From NCBI RefSeq assembly GCF_963678635.1, contig NC_087068.1, positions 25,275,311 through 25,339,310 on the forward strand: 64,000 nucleotides of DNA. Reading direction: 5' to 3'. Below the pieces are notes generated by a model. The model had not been told where the DNA came from. It was given only the letters and a program-made list of their open reading frames with translations, and made no database searches. Positions 24,001-31,746 of the stretch are shown piece by piece. Numbering within the stretch: the first letter of the stretch is position 1; the number at the start of each line of letters is the position of its first letter. A program made the translations under genes and the position numbers. This stretch comes from Symsagittifera roscoffensis (taxonomy: Eukaryota > Xenacoelomorpha > Acoela > Convolutidae).

Positions 24001-26233
24001 TTAGGAAAAATTGAACTTTCTCCAAAAAGTGGAAATTTTCCAAAGCGTCTCAAAAACAATTCAACAGAAAACACAATCCCATACATTTTCATATTACCTG
24101 TTTTTATCAAAACAGGACTTTTAATCAAATATGGCAAGCAAGACATTTGAAATTCACATTAGCAACTGAACAAAATTTACGGAGCGGAAACAAGGCTGAG
24201 CAGACCAGTTAAGCCGAAAAAAACTAACCTTGTGAGCCCCCCTGAAACTAACATGTAGCACCTAAAACCGACCCAGAAGTTACATTTAAATTTTCAATAA
24301 ATTGTGCACGTCAGCTGAATATTCCCGAATGGTGTCTGATTCAACTGATTTTGTTAAACTAGTTGTTGGAAAAAAGTTTAAATTCCGATTTGATAAGGCT
24401 TACTAATCGCAAGCGTAATATAATTCCTCAATTAGAAGAAAATGGGCCACTAGGTTATTTTTTTTCGCTGGGAAATCTATAAATTAAAACCACATTTCAA
24501 AACGTAAAAAACCATGTTTTTTGTGCCAATTATACTTCGCTAATTGGCGCGCAAACTTTTCCCTTCTTTAAGCAAGCGAATTTGAATTCAACTAAAAAAA
24601 TCAAAGTCAAACCAAGAAGAATCAAATATGCGCGCGAAGAATTGGCTTTAAAAAAATTATTCGTTCTTTTCGTTCACTGGCATTTAAAAAGTGTCAACTT
24701 CTCTCAACAGTAAACAAAATCACCGACTTAATCGCTTATTGGGTGAATGATTATTTCAAACCGTGTAGGCATTTAAGTACCCCTCTCAATTATTTGCCAA
24801 TATCATGATTAATCTGAATATCAATTGTTCTGAACACCGAAATAACGCTGAATAATTCAATGTGTACACCACCCAGAACACTAACCGCAAAAGATTTTCT
24901 GTGCCCGCAAAAATATTCTGCTGAGCGTAAAATGCACGTTAAAAAATGCAAGCGGGAAAATGATGAAACATTCAGAAAGAAACCACTAATTCTCACTTCA
25001 TGACATCAGTGAAGTTCTTAGATGCTGCCACGTGTAAGGGAGATGCGCCTGTCTCTGGGTGCGCCTGGTTCACAGACGCCCTGCTCCTCTCTTTGAGCCA
25101 CTTGGCTGCATCTTCTCTCATTTGGTTCTCCTCTGCCTGCTTCCATTCTTGGAGATTGATTCCTACAATAAGTTAATTTCAAATTAAAAGTTACAAAAAC
25201 AAAACACCTGTTTTTTTTTCAAACTTACTAGTAGTACGTGTGTAGTGAACTTCAACTTCGATATACATGATGATATATCACCCTGGGCCAATTGGAGAAA
25301 ACTGGGTCAACAAGTAGTTAAAAAGTCAAACCGCCAAAATATAAACTTGAAAGTGGATATTTTTTATACAAACTTTGAAAAACATTACCGCTAAAAAGAT
25401 GAAAATTCAATTCGTTCATGGCATTGAATTGAATTACGTAGATATTTACCACTTTGCCATTCAATAGTAAACGAAACCTGACTTCCGATTGAAAAACGAG
25501 TGTATGTATAATTCAAATACTGGATTCGAAACTCACCCTCATCTTCAATTATTTGGAGTAAAAACTCTCTAACTCCTTCATCTCCATCAGATTTGACCAA
25601 GTCATAAGGAGTATCTCCGTCATGATTGACAGCTACAGGATTGGCCCCTTTTTCAATCAACAACCTGCAAACCAATACAATCTTAGTCTTTAAGCAGAAG
25701 ATAATAGATGAACGTTTTTGAACCACATACTCAACAAATGGTAAAGATCCCACAGATGCGGCAGCATGTAGAGGTGTCCATCCCTCGTTATCGAAGATAT
25801 CGAGGTCTGCTCCATTGTCGATGAGAAAGTGCATCATGTCTTCATCGGTATTGACTGTTGCCTAAACAAACGCACCATACAAGCTGTGTCTGGAGAAAGG
25901 AAGACAACTGGTGAAGATTTGAAGTCAACCCCCATCTCTAGAGGCATCAAAAATAGCAATTACCTGATGCAAAGCAGCAAGACCATCGCAGTTTTTGGCA
26001 TTAATGTCAACACCCATCTCCAAGAGTTCTCTTGCATAATCGACGTCTCCGCCTTCGCAAGCGGAAAGAAACAGTAACTTTAAAGGAAATTTAACAGCCC
26101 AGTTCTTATTCTTCTGCGAAGGGTCAATGCTTGCAGTGTCGGAGGCTTGCCATTTTTCCAACTGACTTTTCCGGAAAGCTTCGCTTTCCTTGAGCGGAAC
26201 TTTAGCGGGCAGGGCATCTAGATTTCCGCTCAT
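1075..26233 (-). CDS. PPP1R12: Myosin phosphatase targeting subunit (MYPT/PPP1R12-like), 14-exon model
   Basis: Known role of the family: a scaffold that binds PP1 catalytic subunit and directs it to myosin and other substrates. Exons on the minus strand, 5' to 3': 26233-25964, 25861-25731, 25664-25537, 25162-24997, 22316-22172, 20771-20697, 20619-20534, 10258-10083, 9850-9683, 9428-9049, 8342-7915, 7093-7037, 3819-3732, 2730-1075. All junctions fit in phase and sum to 3,954 nt (1,317 aa plus stop). Ankyrin repeats run from about residue 50 to 300 with DGLAALHQ, EGWTPLHAAAS and LWTPLHAAAHW signatures. The exon at 3732-3819 holds RRSTQ after a basic RKQRAR stretch, as in MYPT1 around its ROCK site; PPP1R16/TIMAP, the other candidate, is not known to have that block. 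The final exon is Ser-rich with no visible leucine zipper. The start ATG at 26233 has an in-frame TAG 36 nt upstream. The family call is firm; the last exon is the least certain part. Confidence 0.88.
3070..3346 (-). repeat. tRNA-derived SINE
   Basis: Read on the minus strand, the head at 3346-3278 has an A-box-like TGTAATGAGG and a B box GGCTCGAGTCC, followed by a body with the shared GGCAACTAAGCCGACAAA segment, ending at a palindromic GCGAAGC..GCTTCG. The same body is seen at 21.1-21.65 kb. Confidence 0.65.
3732..3819 (-). CDS. PPP1R12: MYPT exon 13: conserved RRSTQ inhibitory phosphorylation site
   Basis: Acceptor gttttgtttcag. It encodes 29 codons ending EITRKQRARFERNTRRSTQ, which aligns with the region around Thr696 of vertebrate MYPT1, phosphorylated by ROCK and other kinases to inhibit the phosphatase. 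The 3' boundary CAG|gcaagt is a canonical GC-type donor. No GT donor at this place keeps the phase with the next exon. Confidence 0.88.
4759..5440. repeat. Interspersed ~450-bp repeat, copy 1
   Basis: Shares with four other places in the window the ordered blocks AAAGCTCTTTGAA, CCCAATTTGAGAAAACTGG, GAAGTCGATCACGTTTTT, GTTCGATAGTGGAGTTTGCC and AATTGAGCGTGAACAAATTT. The start block appears twice here (4790 and 4980). Short open frames over it are products of the repeat. Family unknown. Confidence 0.7.
5485..5560 (-). repeat. tRNA-like SINE head
   Basis: On the minus strand it has A box TGGCTTAGTGG and B box GGTTCGAATC about 45 nt apart, with tRNA-like spacing. No convincing acceptor stem is visible, so it is a SINE or tRNA pseudogene rather than a working tRNA gene. 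Confidence 0.7.
5706..6225. repeat. Interspersed ~450-bp repeat, copy 2
   Basis: Same ordered blocks as the copy at 4.8-5.4 kb (GCTCTTTGAATTTC, GAAACTAGTAGTCGACCAC, CATAGTGGAGTTTGCCTTC, AACCGCGAAAACTCAAAATTG), diverged and with an internal duplication near 6060-6170. Confidence 0.6.
6405..6489. repeat. 17-bp minisatellite, five copies
   Basis: Head-to-tail copies of ATGACAACTAGTTTAAA start at 6405, 6422, 6439, 6456 and 6473; the first two are identical and the others differ by 1-3 bases. Confidence 0.95.
7037..7093 (-). CDS. PPP1R12: MYPT exon 12: small proline-rich exon
   Basis: A 57-nt exon between acceptor ttttttgcag and a weaker donor AA|gttagt. It encodes TTPPIRPAEDLESEQLTP. Supported by phase and splice signals only. 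Confidence 0.7.
7915..8342 (-). CDS. PPP1R12: MYPT exon 11: disordered region with RTASWRVKK
   Basis: Acceptor cattttag and donor CA|gtaagt, the best donor in the gene. The strong feature is GVKRTASWRVKKG, a basophilic-kinase consensus similar in place and type to the SWR/TWR phosphosite segments of MYPT middle regions. The rest is acidic and Ser/Asn-rich. Confidence 0.82.
9049..9428 (-). CDS. PPP1R12: MYPT exon 10: charged, serine-rich middle region
   Basis: Acceptor tttttacag and donor AAG|gtaatt, leaving in phase 0. It encodes an acidic Lys/Glu region, a Ser-rich stretch (SSIRSATSSKSSVASS), then a basic patch (KVKRRVDKIDVVPMKG) and VTVSRKPK. Disordered regulatory region; no domain recognised. 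Confidence 0.78.
9683..9850 (-). CDS. PPP1R12: MYPT exon 9: disordered acidic segment
   Basis: Acceptor gttgaag and donor GCAT|gtaagt. It encodes a low-complexity Ser/Glu/Ala/Thr segment (for example VEESTAAGDNDDTGSM). Identified by splice sites and by phase matching on both sides rather than by homology. Confidence 0.75.
10083..10258 (-). CDS. PPP1R12: MYPT exon 8: basic/serine linker and acidic helix
   Basis: Acceptor gattttag and donor G|gtaaag. It begins RSSVCRSSIVDKESSFKLKD, resembling the RRxS block after the ankyrin repeats in MYPT/TIMAP proteins, then a charged helix and a Pro-rich stretch ending GFHIVSTG. Function beyond linker or phosphosite region is not evident. Confidence 0.8.
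11010..11440. repeat. Interspersed ~450-bp repeat, copy 3
   Basis: Runs from AGATGGCCTTAAAGCTCTTTG through CCCAATTTGAGAAAACTGGG and GTTCGATATTGAAGTTTGCC to GACCTATATAAGAGTACTCA. The right end gives the clearest view of the shared CTATATAAGAG terminus. Confidence 0.75.
11823..11853. repeat. (GT)n followed by a long G run
   Basis: A GT dinucleotide stretch runs straight into about 16 consecutive G residues. It could form a G-quadruplex on the plus strand. Such runs are also prone to sequencing error. Confidence 0.85.
12305..13780. repeat. Two-copy 738-bp tandem duplication
   Basis: The block starting CGCTAAATTATGACCCCAAA at 12305 repeats from 13043 at a fixed offset of about 738 bp, down to the shared end CAATTTATAAATCG at 13044 and 13780. 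By eye the copies differ at only a few positions (a 3-bp indel near 12730, scattered substitutions), so the duplication is recent. Each copy carries a GCGAAG..CTTCGC hairpin. Confidence 0.92.
13800..16060 (+). repeat. ~170-bp satellite array
   Basis: Diverged monomers of roughly 170 bp recur, marked by GATTTGAGCAGCCATA, GCAAGATTCGCAACC and TCTGAGAGTACC followed by a CAACNACAGGATTG block. The first half of the array is diverged; the second half is a homogeneous higher-order repeat. The same family lies in reverse orientation at 60.5-64 kb. Confidence 0.85.
14851..15900 (+). repeat. 344-bp higher-order repeat within the satellite
   Basis: ATCTAGAAAACTACAAGG begins at 14851, 15195, 15539 and 15883, an exact 344-bp period over three units. 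Each unit contains two diverged half-monomers. Differences between units are single bases, so they were homogenised recently. The short open frames over them are repeat artefacts. Confidence 0.95.
16605..16675 (-). repeat. tRNA-like SINE head
   Basis: On the minus strand: A-box TAGCGTAGAGG and B box GGTTCGAACCT, with a CCA-like context before the A box. Likely SINE or tRNA relic; the two arms do not make a full cloverleaf that I can draw. Confidence 0.65.
17095..17500. repeat. Interspersed ~450-bp repeat, copy 4
   Basis: Blocks GAGCTCTTTGAATTTTTCGA, TTCGGTAGTGGAGTTTGCC, CAAACCGCGAAAAAGTGGG and GACCTATATAACAGTCTGAAC follow the order of the other copies. Confidence 0.75.
17747..17990. repeat. 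Imperfect inverted repeat (MITE-like hairpin)
   Basis: CCCAAATGATTTGG at 17747 and its complement at 17980-17990 flank arms of about 105 bp, which also share GGAAACGTAATTTTTAT and GCATAAAAATTACGTTTCC. A loop of about 45 bp separates them. No TA or other target duplication could be assigned. Confidence 0.75.
18021..18075. repeat. (TA)n microsatellite
   Basis: About 27 uninterrupted TA dinucleotides. Confidence 0.98.
18262..18330 (-). repeat. tRNA-like SINE head
   Basis: Minus-strand A-box-like TGGTCTGGAGG and a degraded B box GGGGCGAATCT, similar in arrangement to the other SINE heads in the same introns. Confidence 0.5.
18456..19186. mobile_element. Palindromic Tc1/mariner-type foldback MITE
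   Basis: Arms 18456-18769 and about 18873-19186 are near-identical inverted copies (about 314 bp each) around a unique centre of about 100 bp. The ends read CAGTGCTGATTTAAATTAAC, and the element is flanked by TA at 18454-18455 and 19187-19188. CAGTG termini with a TA target duplication are typical of Tc1/mariner. It has no transposase, so it would be non-autonomous. Matching short open frames on both arms are a consequence of the palindrome. Confidence 0.93.
19200..19640. repeat. Interspersed ~450-bp repeat, copy 5
   Basis: It begins beside the MITE and holds GATGACCTTGAAGACTTTTG, TTCGATAGTGGGGTTTGCC, CAAACTGCGAAAAAGTAAA and CGACCTATATAAGAGTCTG in the standard order. Confidence 0.75.
20534..20619 (-). 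CDS. PPP1R12: MYPT exon 7: linker after ankyrin domain
   Basis: Acceptor gtgtttcag and donor AG|gtatgt. It encodes LIEARKCNAVDEIEDSLSRP and then NPTLPVR; the split Arg codon joins an RSS-rich start in the next exon, 10 kb away. Not conserved enough to identify alone, but the phase and position fit. Confidence 0.82.
20697..20771 (-). CDS. PPP1R12: MYPT exon 6: end of ankyrin domain
   Basis: A 25-codon exon between acceptor gttgttag and donor GAC|gtgagc. It encodes GHTAKDLAESDMLAILQQLE, equivalent to the GQTAFDVADED segment that caps the MYPT ankyrin domain, then a Gln-rich helix. Confidence 0.9.
20772..22171 (-). other. MYPT intron 5 with SINE
   Basis: Apart from the SINE at 21.08-21.65 kb this intron is AT-rich sequence in which I see no gene. 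Confidence 0.6.
21075..21655 (-). repeat. Long tRNA-derived SINE with internal repeats
   Basis: The minus-strand head at 21655-21590 has A box TGGCATGGAGG and B box GGGTCGAGTCG. The body includes three spaced copies of TTGCACTTGCAACTAC (near 21160, 21305 and 21435) and ends at the GCGAAGCGGAGCTTCGC palindrome near 21080. It shares GGCAACTAAGC and GCCGACAAAATTTGAGCA with the copy at 3.1-3.3 kb. Confidence 0.65.
22172..22316 (-). CDS. PPP1R12: MYPT exon 5: ankyrin repeat
   Basis: Acceptor ctttccag and donor AAT|gtgcgt. It encodes LLLRAGADPDATDNDLW then TPLHAAAHWSLSDAAKVLAE, the last full ankyrin unit, with the AAHW signature typical of this family. A 43-bp direct repeat lies just upstream in the intron. 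Confidence 0.92.
22341..22426. repeat. 43-bp direct repeat, two copies
   Basis: AAAAAATAAATTTGAAGGGC begins at 22341 and again at 22384, with AAGAGACAA downstream in both. It sits just upstream of the MYPT exon 5 acceptor on the minus strand. Confidence 0.92.
22424..22607. repeat. Imperfect inverted repeat (MITE-like)
   Basis: Arms of about 70 bp: GTCAAGCACTAAGG at the left and its complement CTTAGTGCTTGTC at the right, both containing CTAAATATCAATAATTTTTT in opposite orientations, with a ~45-bp centre. Confidence 0.8.
22630..22705 (-). repeat. SINE tail fragment
   Basis: Holds the GCGAAGCAGAGCTTCGC palindrome and CGATACAACAC block found at the distal ends of the SINEs at 3.1 and 21.1 kb, without a tRNA head. 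Confidence 0.55.
22880..23860. repeat. Degenerate long-unit tandem repeat in an intron
   Basis: Roughly 200-230-bp units recur with similar landmarks (a line like GGTAGGGTAATTTTGGAG, then AACTTTTGACTTTTCTGAG, a T-rich GTATTAAAAA and GCGTAGC). Divergence is high and exact unit borders are unclear. The overlapping minus-strand open frames look alike because of the repetition. Confidence 0.45.
23817..23839. repeat. G-rich tract
   Basis: Three or more runs of four to nine G residues within 23 bases, a possible plus-strand G-quadruplex inside the intron. Confidence 0.8.
24997..25162 (-). CDS. PPP1R12: MYPT exon 4: linker helix and ankyrin repeat
   Basis: Acceptor attgtag and donor AA|gtgaga. It encodes a charged helix (LQEWKQAEENQMREDAAKWL) and then GASPLHVAASKNFTDVMK. 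The long helix between ankyrin repeats 3 and 4 is characteristic of MYPT proteins. Confidence 0.92.
25537..25664 (-). CDS. PPP1R12: MYPT exon 3: ankyrin repeat
   Basis: Acceptor tttgcag and donor G|gtgagt. It encodes LLIEKGANPVAVNHDGDTPYD followed by an acidic helix, matching the third ankyrin unit of MYPT proteins. Enters with one base and leaves with one base, both matched by its neighbours. Confidence 0.92.
25731..25861 (-). CDS. PPP1R12: MYPT exon 2: ankyrin repeats
   Basis: Acceptor tttag and donor GA|gtatgt, ending in phase 2. It encodes FLIDNGADLDIFDNEGW and TPLHAAASVG, a textbook ankyrin pair that continues the repeat begun in exon 1. The split Glu codon is completed by the next exon. 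Confidence 0.92.
25964..26233 (-). CDS. PPP1R12: MYPT exon 1: N-terminal helix, PP1-docking region, first ankyrin repeat
   Basis: 90 codons ending in CAG|gtaatt, phase 0. The start is ATG at 26233; upstream non-ATG codons run only to an in-frame TAG. The N-terminal QLEKW block and the order VKF-FLSAC-GVDIN-GLAALHQ align with the MYPT N terminus. The PP1-docking motif, KVKF in vertebrate MYPT1, reads AVKF at residues 46-49, so the hydrophobic V and F are kept but the basic residue is missing. Confidence 0.9.
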
Positions 26234-26370
26234 ATTCTCACGCAACCATAAGTAGTCATCTGGATTAAGGAACTATCTGTTTACACAACAGGGGACCGAT
26301 CTTTTAGTACGAAAACTTAAAAATGCAGACCAAAGTAAGAAAGCGATGCATTTTTTTCAATGGTAATCAA

Positions 26371-26520
26371 AAGGTCAAAAGTGTCATAGTAACCGAGGTT
26401 ACAGTCAAGAGTCCCTTCATCACGTATTCCAGTCAAAATCCTTGGAATTTTCTAGATATGGAAGTGATAATGATAAAAGAAGATGACAAGTGTTTAAGTC
26501 CTTTTCAATTAAAGCGATGC
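26371..26520. repeat. Left arm of an inverted repeat pair
   Basis: The segment containing GTAACCGAGGTTACAGTCA, CCAGTCAAAATCCTTGGAA and TTAAGTCCTTTTCAATTAAA is present as its reverse complement at 30440-30595. It lies just upstream of the MYPT start. Confidence 0.9.
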
Positions 26521-27064
26521 ATGATTATCAGATTCAAAAAGCCGCTCAGACGTAGGTCGCGCTTCGCCAATCTGTCCATCCCTCGTTATCGAAGATGGAT
26601 AACTTTTAGCCTAATTGTTGTGATAAACTTATTAAATAGATTTGTTATGTTTGATGTTTGTGCCTGTATGTGGAGCGCCCTCTGAGGGATTTTAGAGACA
26701 GGTCTGTCAAGTGGCTTTCTGTGGGGAGGTGGGGAACTGGAACTGGCTTGAGGAGTCTGGTGGTGCGCCGCTGGACCTACTGAGCTCGGTTGAGATTGTT
26801 CTTTGTTTTTTATAATTCGATTTTTAAATTTAAATTAATTTAGTTGTCTTTTTTTATTAGCTGATTTGTAAAATTCCCACTAACCGCTTATCATGGGTTA
26901 GTTCTGTCCCCTAAAGTCCAGTCAAAATCCTTTTTTTTACCTTTATGCTGCGTCAAGATGAGGAAAAACAACAAAGATTGTACAAGCAAAGATTGCTTAA
27001 AACCTTCAGGACTGATAAATTAAATTAGATGTGATTGTTGTTCTAGTTGGTATCAGGGATTGCA

Positions 27065-27565
27065 ATATATTGAATGATCAGATATTGAATATTGAGACGA
27101 TGTCAATATTGAATTTTTAATATTGAGATATTGAAGGCTAGATATTGATATTGATATTGAATTTTTTGTAGATATTGAGAAAAACGGATTTTGTATCATT
27201 GCTTGAAACGTGACGTTTTAACACATACACATAAAACAAATGGTGATAAAAAGTTTCTGAAATGTGAAAGAGCCTCTTTCAAAGAGGTATTACATGAACA
27301 CTGATTATAAATCAAAGAAGGCCTTATTCTTATTTAAAAACACATTGCGACAATGCCGTTCCACGCTAACTACTAAACAAATTTAATTATATATTTCGAA
27401 ATTCAATATTGAATTTGGTCTCTGGTATCTTAAAATAGTGATAATATTGAGATATTGAGCTTTTAGATATTGATATTGAAATTTCATCCTATTTGATATT
27501 GATATTGATATTGAATGGAAGATATTGATATTGAGCTCAATATATTGATATTGTATTGAAATCGC
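27065..27565. repeat. Degenerate ATATTG-repeat region
   Basis: Two clusters (about 27065-27180 and 27405-27560) of GATATTGATATTGA-type simple repeats, separated by unique sequence. Confidence 0.85.
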
Positions 27566-27599
27566 TGGTTGGTATCATATCAGTTGTGTAAATATTTCT

Positions 27600-30378
27600 C
27601 TTAGCGACTCTAAGAAAACCCAATGGTTTCAGTGTCCTTTATGCGTTGATGTAAAATCTGTTAATAAAGCAACAATAGGTAACGATTTAGTGCTAGACAA
27701 TTATGTTAATACAGCCATCTCAAATGTCCGAGTACTCAAGAGAGTACCAAAAGACTCGCGTGTTCCCTTGGCGGAAAGTCTGTCGGACAAAATAAATGAC
27801 ATTGTCGACAATGTAGAAGATGTTACAAAATGGCTAATTTTTTTAACGTCGCTCTTGTTTTTTTTGGAGCAACCGAAAAGAAGTGGACGCAAACAGACCA
27901 CAAGCTTGAGCTCTTTGATAAATAAAAAAATTCGAGCAAATGACGTGTCACTTCCAAAACCCCATCTCCAAGTTTCAAGCCCGCCTCTGAGTGACCTCGA
28001 GCAGAGAATAAAGTTAATAAGTAGTAAGCTCGATGAAGGAAACGTAAAGGGAGGAGTAAGGTTTGCTGCTTCGGATGACAAAATAGCTCATTTTTCAACT
28101 GATAACTATCAAAAATTGTTGTCTAAGCACCCGCAGCGAGCCAAATTTGCCGCTCCAAATTCAGAAAAGTTTGATAGTTTTTTCGTTACCGATTTCGACC
28201 TATACAAAGCTATAATGTCCTTTCCAAACGGATCAGCAGCAGGTTCTGATAAATATTTCCTCAAATTTTTAAAGATCTTGTTCGTAAGTCGAATGGCAGT
28301 GCAGGACTTAATTTTCTGAAATCGCTTACTAAGCTGATAAACCTCATTGGAGATGGCAAAATACCGGAACCACTAAGACCTTTCTTTTTTGGCGCAAAGC
28401 TTATCGCCCTCATAAAAATAGACGGATGGTTGAGACCGATTGCCATAGGCAATACGCTGAGACGTATCGCGTCTAAATGCGCTGGAAGCAAAGCCCTCTC
28501 CGAGCGACAAAATTTTTCGGAAACGTACAGGTAGGATGCGGTACCAAACGAGGAGCAGAAATAGCTGCGCACTCGTTTCGAAACCTAATTGAACGCGACG
28601 ACAATCCAAAATGCACTGTTCTTTTAAAACTAGATTTTAAGAATGCCTTTAACTCTTTAAACAGAGAAACAATGCTGAATCATGTTTTTTCAAATCGCCC
28701 CGAATTGTATAATTACACCCATTGCGCGTATGGTAAACCTAATTACCTTTTTAACGGAAGCTCTGTCATAATGTCAGAAGACGGAACTCAGCAAGGTGAT
28801 CCTGAAGCCCCACCCCTTTTTGCGTAAACAATTCGTACACTAGTTAAACAGTTGGAGTCGAAAATTAACATCTGGTATTTAGATGATGGGAATTTAGCCG
28901 ACGACTATAAGGTAGTACTCCGGGACCTTAAAAACATTCTGAAATCGGAACAAACTTACGGCCTGAGCTTAAACACTGAGAAGTGTGAACTTTGTTTTTT
29001 GGGACTGACTACTAGTACACAGTATAATTCAATTTTAACACAATTTCGAAAAATATGCCCCAAAATAAAAATGAAAACAAAAGAAGAACTCCTCATTTTA
29101 GGATCTCCAATCGGCGAACTTTGCCGAAATGAATTGCTCGACGAAAAAATTAGGGAGCTTGAAAAAATCTCGGATGTCATTGACCAACTAGACGCCCATT
29201 ATGGTTTTTACCTCCTGAAAAATTGCTTTAGCATGCCAAAACTCCTATATTTTTTGCGTACGAGCCCTTGTTTTTTGCAAAATGATTTTTTGGAACGCTA
29301 CGATAAATTACTAAGAAATTCGTTATGCAAGGTCACTAACGTGAAAATTGATGATAACCAGTTTTTACAAGCAGTTCTCCCGGCAGCCAAAGGTGGCTTG
29401 GGCGTTTCTTCCGCTCGTCTACTCGCTTTACCCGCTTTCTTAGCCTCAGCAGTAGTAGCGAAAGATGCCTTGAGCGAAATCTTTGGTTTGGAGCATGTGG
29501 ATGGAACCTATGATGATGCGCTTAAACGGTGGTTTGACCTTGGAAAAATTGAAATGGCTCCGGAAAATGAAATCCAAAAAAATTGGACGGAGCCAATTTT
29601 TGACAGCGAAATTGCAGACTTGATTTTACGACTCGAACCAACGGACGTAAAAAGGTTCAACGCGTTCCAAGATAGATTTGGATCCCAATGGTTGAACGTC
29701 ATCCCGTGCAAAAATTTAAGGTTAAAACTGTCGAACCAACAACTCAGAATTGCGATAGGACTTCGATTAGGATCAAAAATAAGCGAACGGCATAAATTCG
29801 TGTGCGGAAAAGACGTTACCGAGGATGGTTGGCATGGTCTTTCTTGCCTCAAAAGTGCAGGGAGATTCTCTAGGCATTCAAACCTGAATTCCCTTATAAA
29901 GCAGAGTCTATCATCTACTCACATTCCGTCTGTTTTAGAACCACAACACCTCTACAGGACCGATCAGAAGCGACCAGACGGTTTGACGCTTGTTCCATGG
30001 GCTGATGGTAAGCAGCTCTTGTGGGATGTAACGGTATCAGACTCCTTAGCTCCTTGTAGGATTAATGCCGGGTCTGTTTGTAACCCTGGTACGGCTGCCG
30101 CTGAAGCGGAAGAGCGAAAAATTGACAAATATAAAGATCTTTTAAATGATGGATATCTTTTTCAACCGCTAGCTTTTGAAATTCAGGGCGCGGCCGGCCC
30201 CAGCACAGAAGTTTTTTTGAGCAAGCTTTGTAAGAACCTAAGCATATGCACTGAGGAACCCAGAGCAGGCAGCTTTTTAAAACAGAGAATCTCCCTGGCA
30301 ATACAGATTGCGAACGCCGCTTGCGTACTCGGAACAATAAATGACAAAATAACTTTCGACGAAATTTTTTACTTGTAA
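27600..30378 (+). pseudogene. Non-LTR retrotransposon with restriction-like endonuclease (R2/Utopia-like), broken
   Basis: The order is a Cys motif (FQCPLC at about 27626), a linker, reverse transcriptase and a C-terminal nuclease. RT motifs include a conserved LKLDFKNAFN (near 28627), GTQQGDPEAP (near 28788) and the catalytic YLDDG (about 28876). Downstream lies a zinc-knuckle-like CGK..GWHGLSC block (about 29800-29850), then RPDGL and LLWDVTV (about 29971-30030), matching the PD-(D/E)XK fold of RLE-type LINEs. Two frameshifts (near 28255 and 28515) and one TAA (28825) interrupt it; from 28477 to the end it is open except for that stop. No APE endonuclease is present, unlike the LINE at 57-60 kb. 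Clade placement is inference. Confidence 0.85.
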
Positions 30379-30439
30379 CACCTGTATATTATATTATCTC
30401 GTGTCGAGTTGCGTGTTCTTATTGAAGAAGCGTAACCCG

Positions 30440-30595
30440 TATCGATTTTAATTGAAAAGGACTTAAACACTTGACATCTTCTTTTATCATTATCACTTCC
30501 ATATCTAGAAAATTCCAAGGATTTTGACTGGAATACATGATGAAGGGACTCATGACTGTAACCTCGGTTACTATGATACTTTTGTCCATTTCAAT
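30440..30595. repeat. Right arm of an inverted repeat pair
   Basis: Reverse complement of 26371-26520, including TTTAATTGAAAAGGACTTAA, TTCCAAGGATTTTGACTGG and TGACTGTAACCTCGGTTAC. A shorter third relative is at about 55645-55725. Confidence 0.9.
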
Positions 30596-30649
30596 TTCAC
30601 ATACCGTGTAATTTCAGATAAATTGAGCTTGAGGACCGAATCGAAAAAC

Positions 30650-31745
30650 ATTATTAAGAAATCCCACGCCTCTAGCTTCGTGGGTGAGCTTTTCAAAAAC
30701 GGAGTAGGAAGAAAATTGATCAAATTATTGAAATCTTATCTATCAAACAGGTCCCAATCTGTCAAAGTTAATAACAAGATCTCAGATCCAAAGCCCGTAA
30801 CAAGCGGAGTGCCCCACGGCAGCATCCTCGGGCCATTGTTTTTCCTAATTTTTATCAATGAATTGCATTCTCTTTGCCAAAATCTCACACCTTTAGTTTC
30901 GCCGATGATGCAAAATTCATCAGCCTAGAATTAGCTAAAGACGAATTTCAAAATGAACTTAATGTGATATACAACTGGACAGTTCAAAATAATATGCCAT
31001 TCAATGTTGATAAATGCACCCACGTGAGCTTTACTAAACGTTCAAACAAATTTCGCTTCAACAATACGGAAATTAAATTAGTGGACACTAAGAAAGATCT
31101 AGGGGTTATAATTTCAAATGACATGATCTGGAATCTACACATTGACAAAGCAGGCTTAAAAGCAAAAAAAACTCTTTTCGCGATTGAAAGAAACATATCG
31201 AGTTTAAACAGAGTAGCGAAACTGAATTTGTTCAAACCCATGATAATCCCCGTGATTCTTTACGCAAGTCCCTGTTTTGGTTTAAATAAAAACGTAATGT
31301 CCGAATTAGAGACGATTCAGCAAAGAACAGTAAAACGGATTTGCGTTAATGGATTTGCTGTTGCTATCAAAATTGATTTTGGGATATTATGAGGCATGTA
31401 ATCTAGATTTACCATATTACACAGAGTTCTCGCGCGCAAATTTGTTTCAGGTGAGACCTCCGAGGAAAGGCAAATGCGAACTGAATTTCATGTACCAAAC
31501 ATGTCGACTTGCGAATGTGTTAAAAGTTGATTTAGGAGAAGATTTTGGCTTGAAACAACGACTTTTAAAATTCTTCTGGTCGAAATTCGAGCAATACAAT
31601 GAGAGCAACAAGTGCACTTGGAAACTAGCGTGCGACTGTACGGCGAACAAGTGCAGAAATAGAACTGTTTTATGAAACGAGAAACTGACGATTCCAAACC
31701 TCTTGTGTGAACCACAGAATTCATATTACTACTACTACTACTGTT
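30650..31745 (+). pseudogene. 5'-truncated LINE reverse transcriptase (jockey/CR1-like)
   Basis: Only the palm and C-terminal parts remain: VTSGVPHGSILGPLFF, the catalytic FADD (about 30900), KDLGVIIS, and the C-terminal CTWKLACDCTANKC knuckle (about 31620-31660). Two frameshifts (near 30880 and 31370) break it. It ends in a (TAC/CTA)n tract at about 31725-31742. The architecture and tail resemble the LINE at 57.5-60.4 kb, so the two are probably related families. Fingers, thumb start and endonuclease are missing. Confidence 0.85.
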
Positions 31746-31746
31746 A

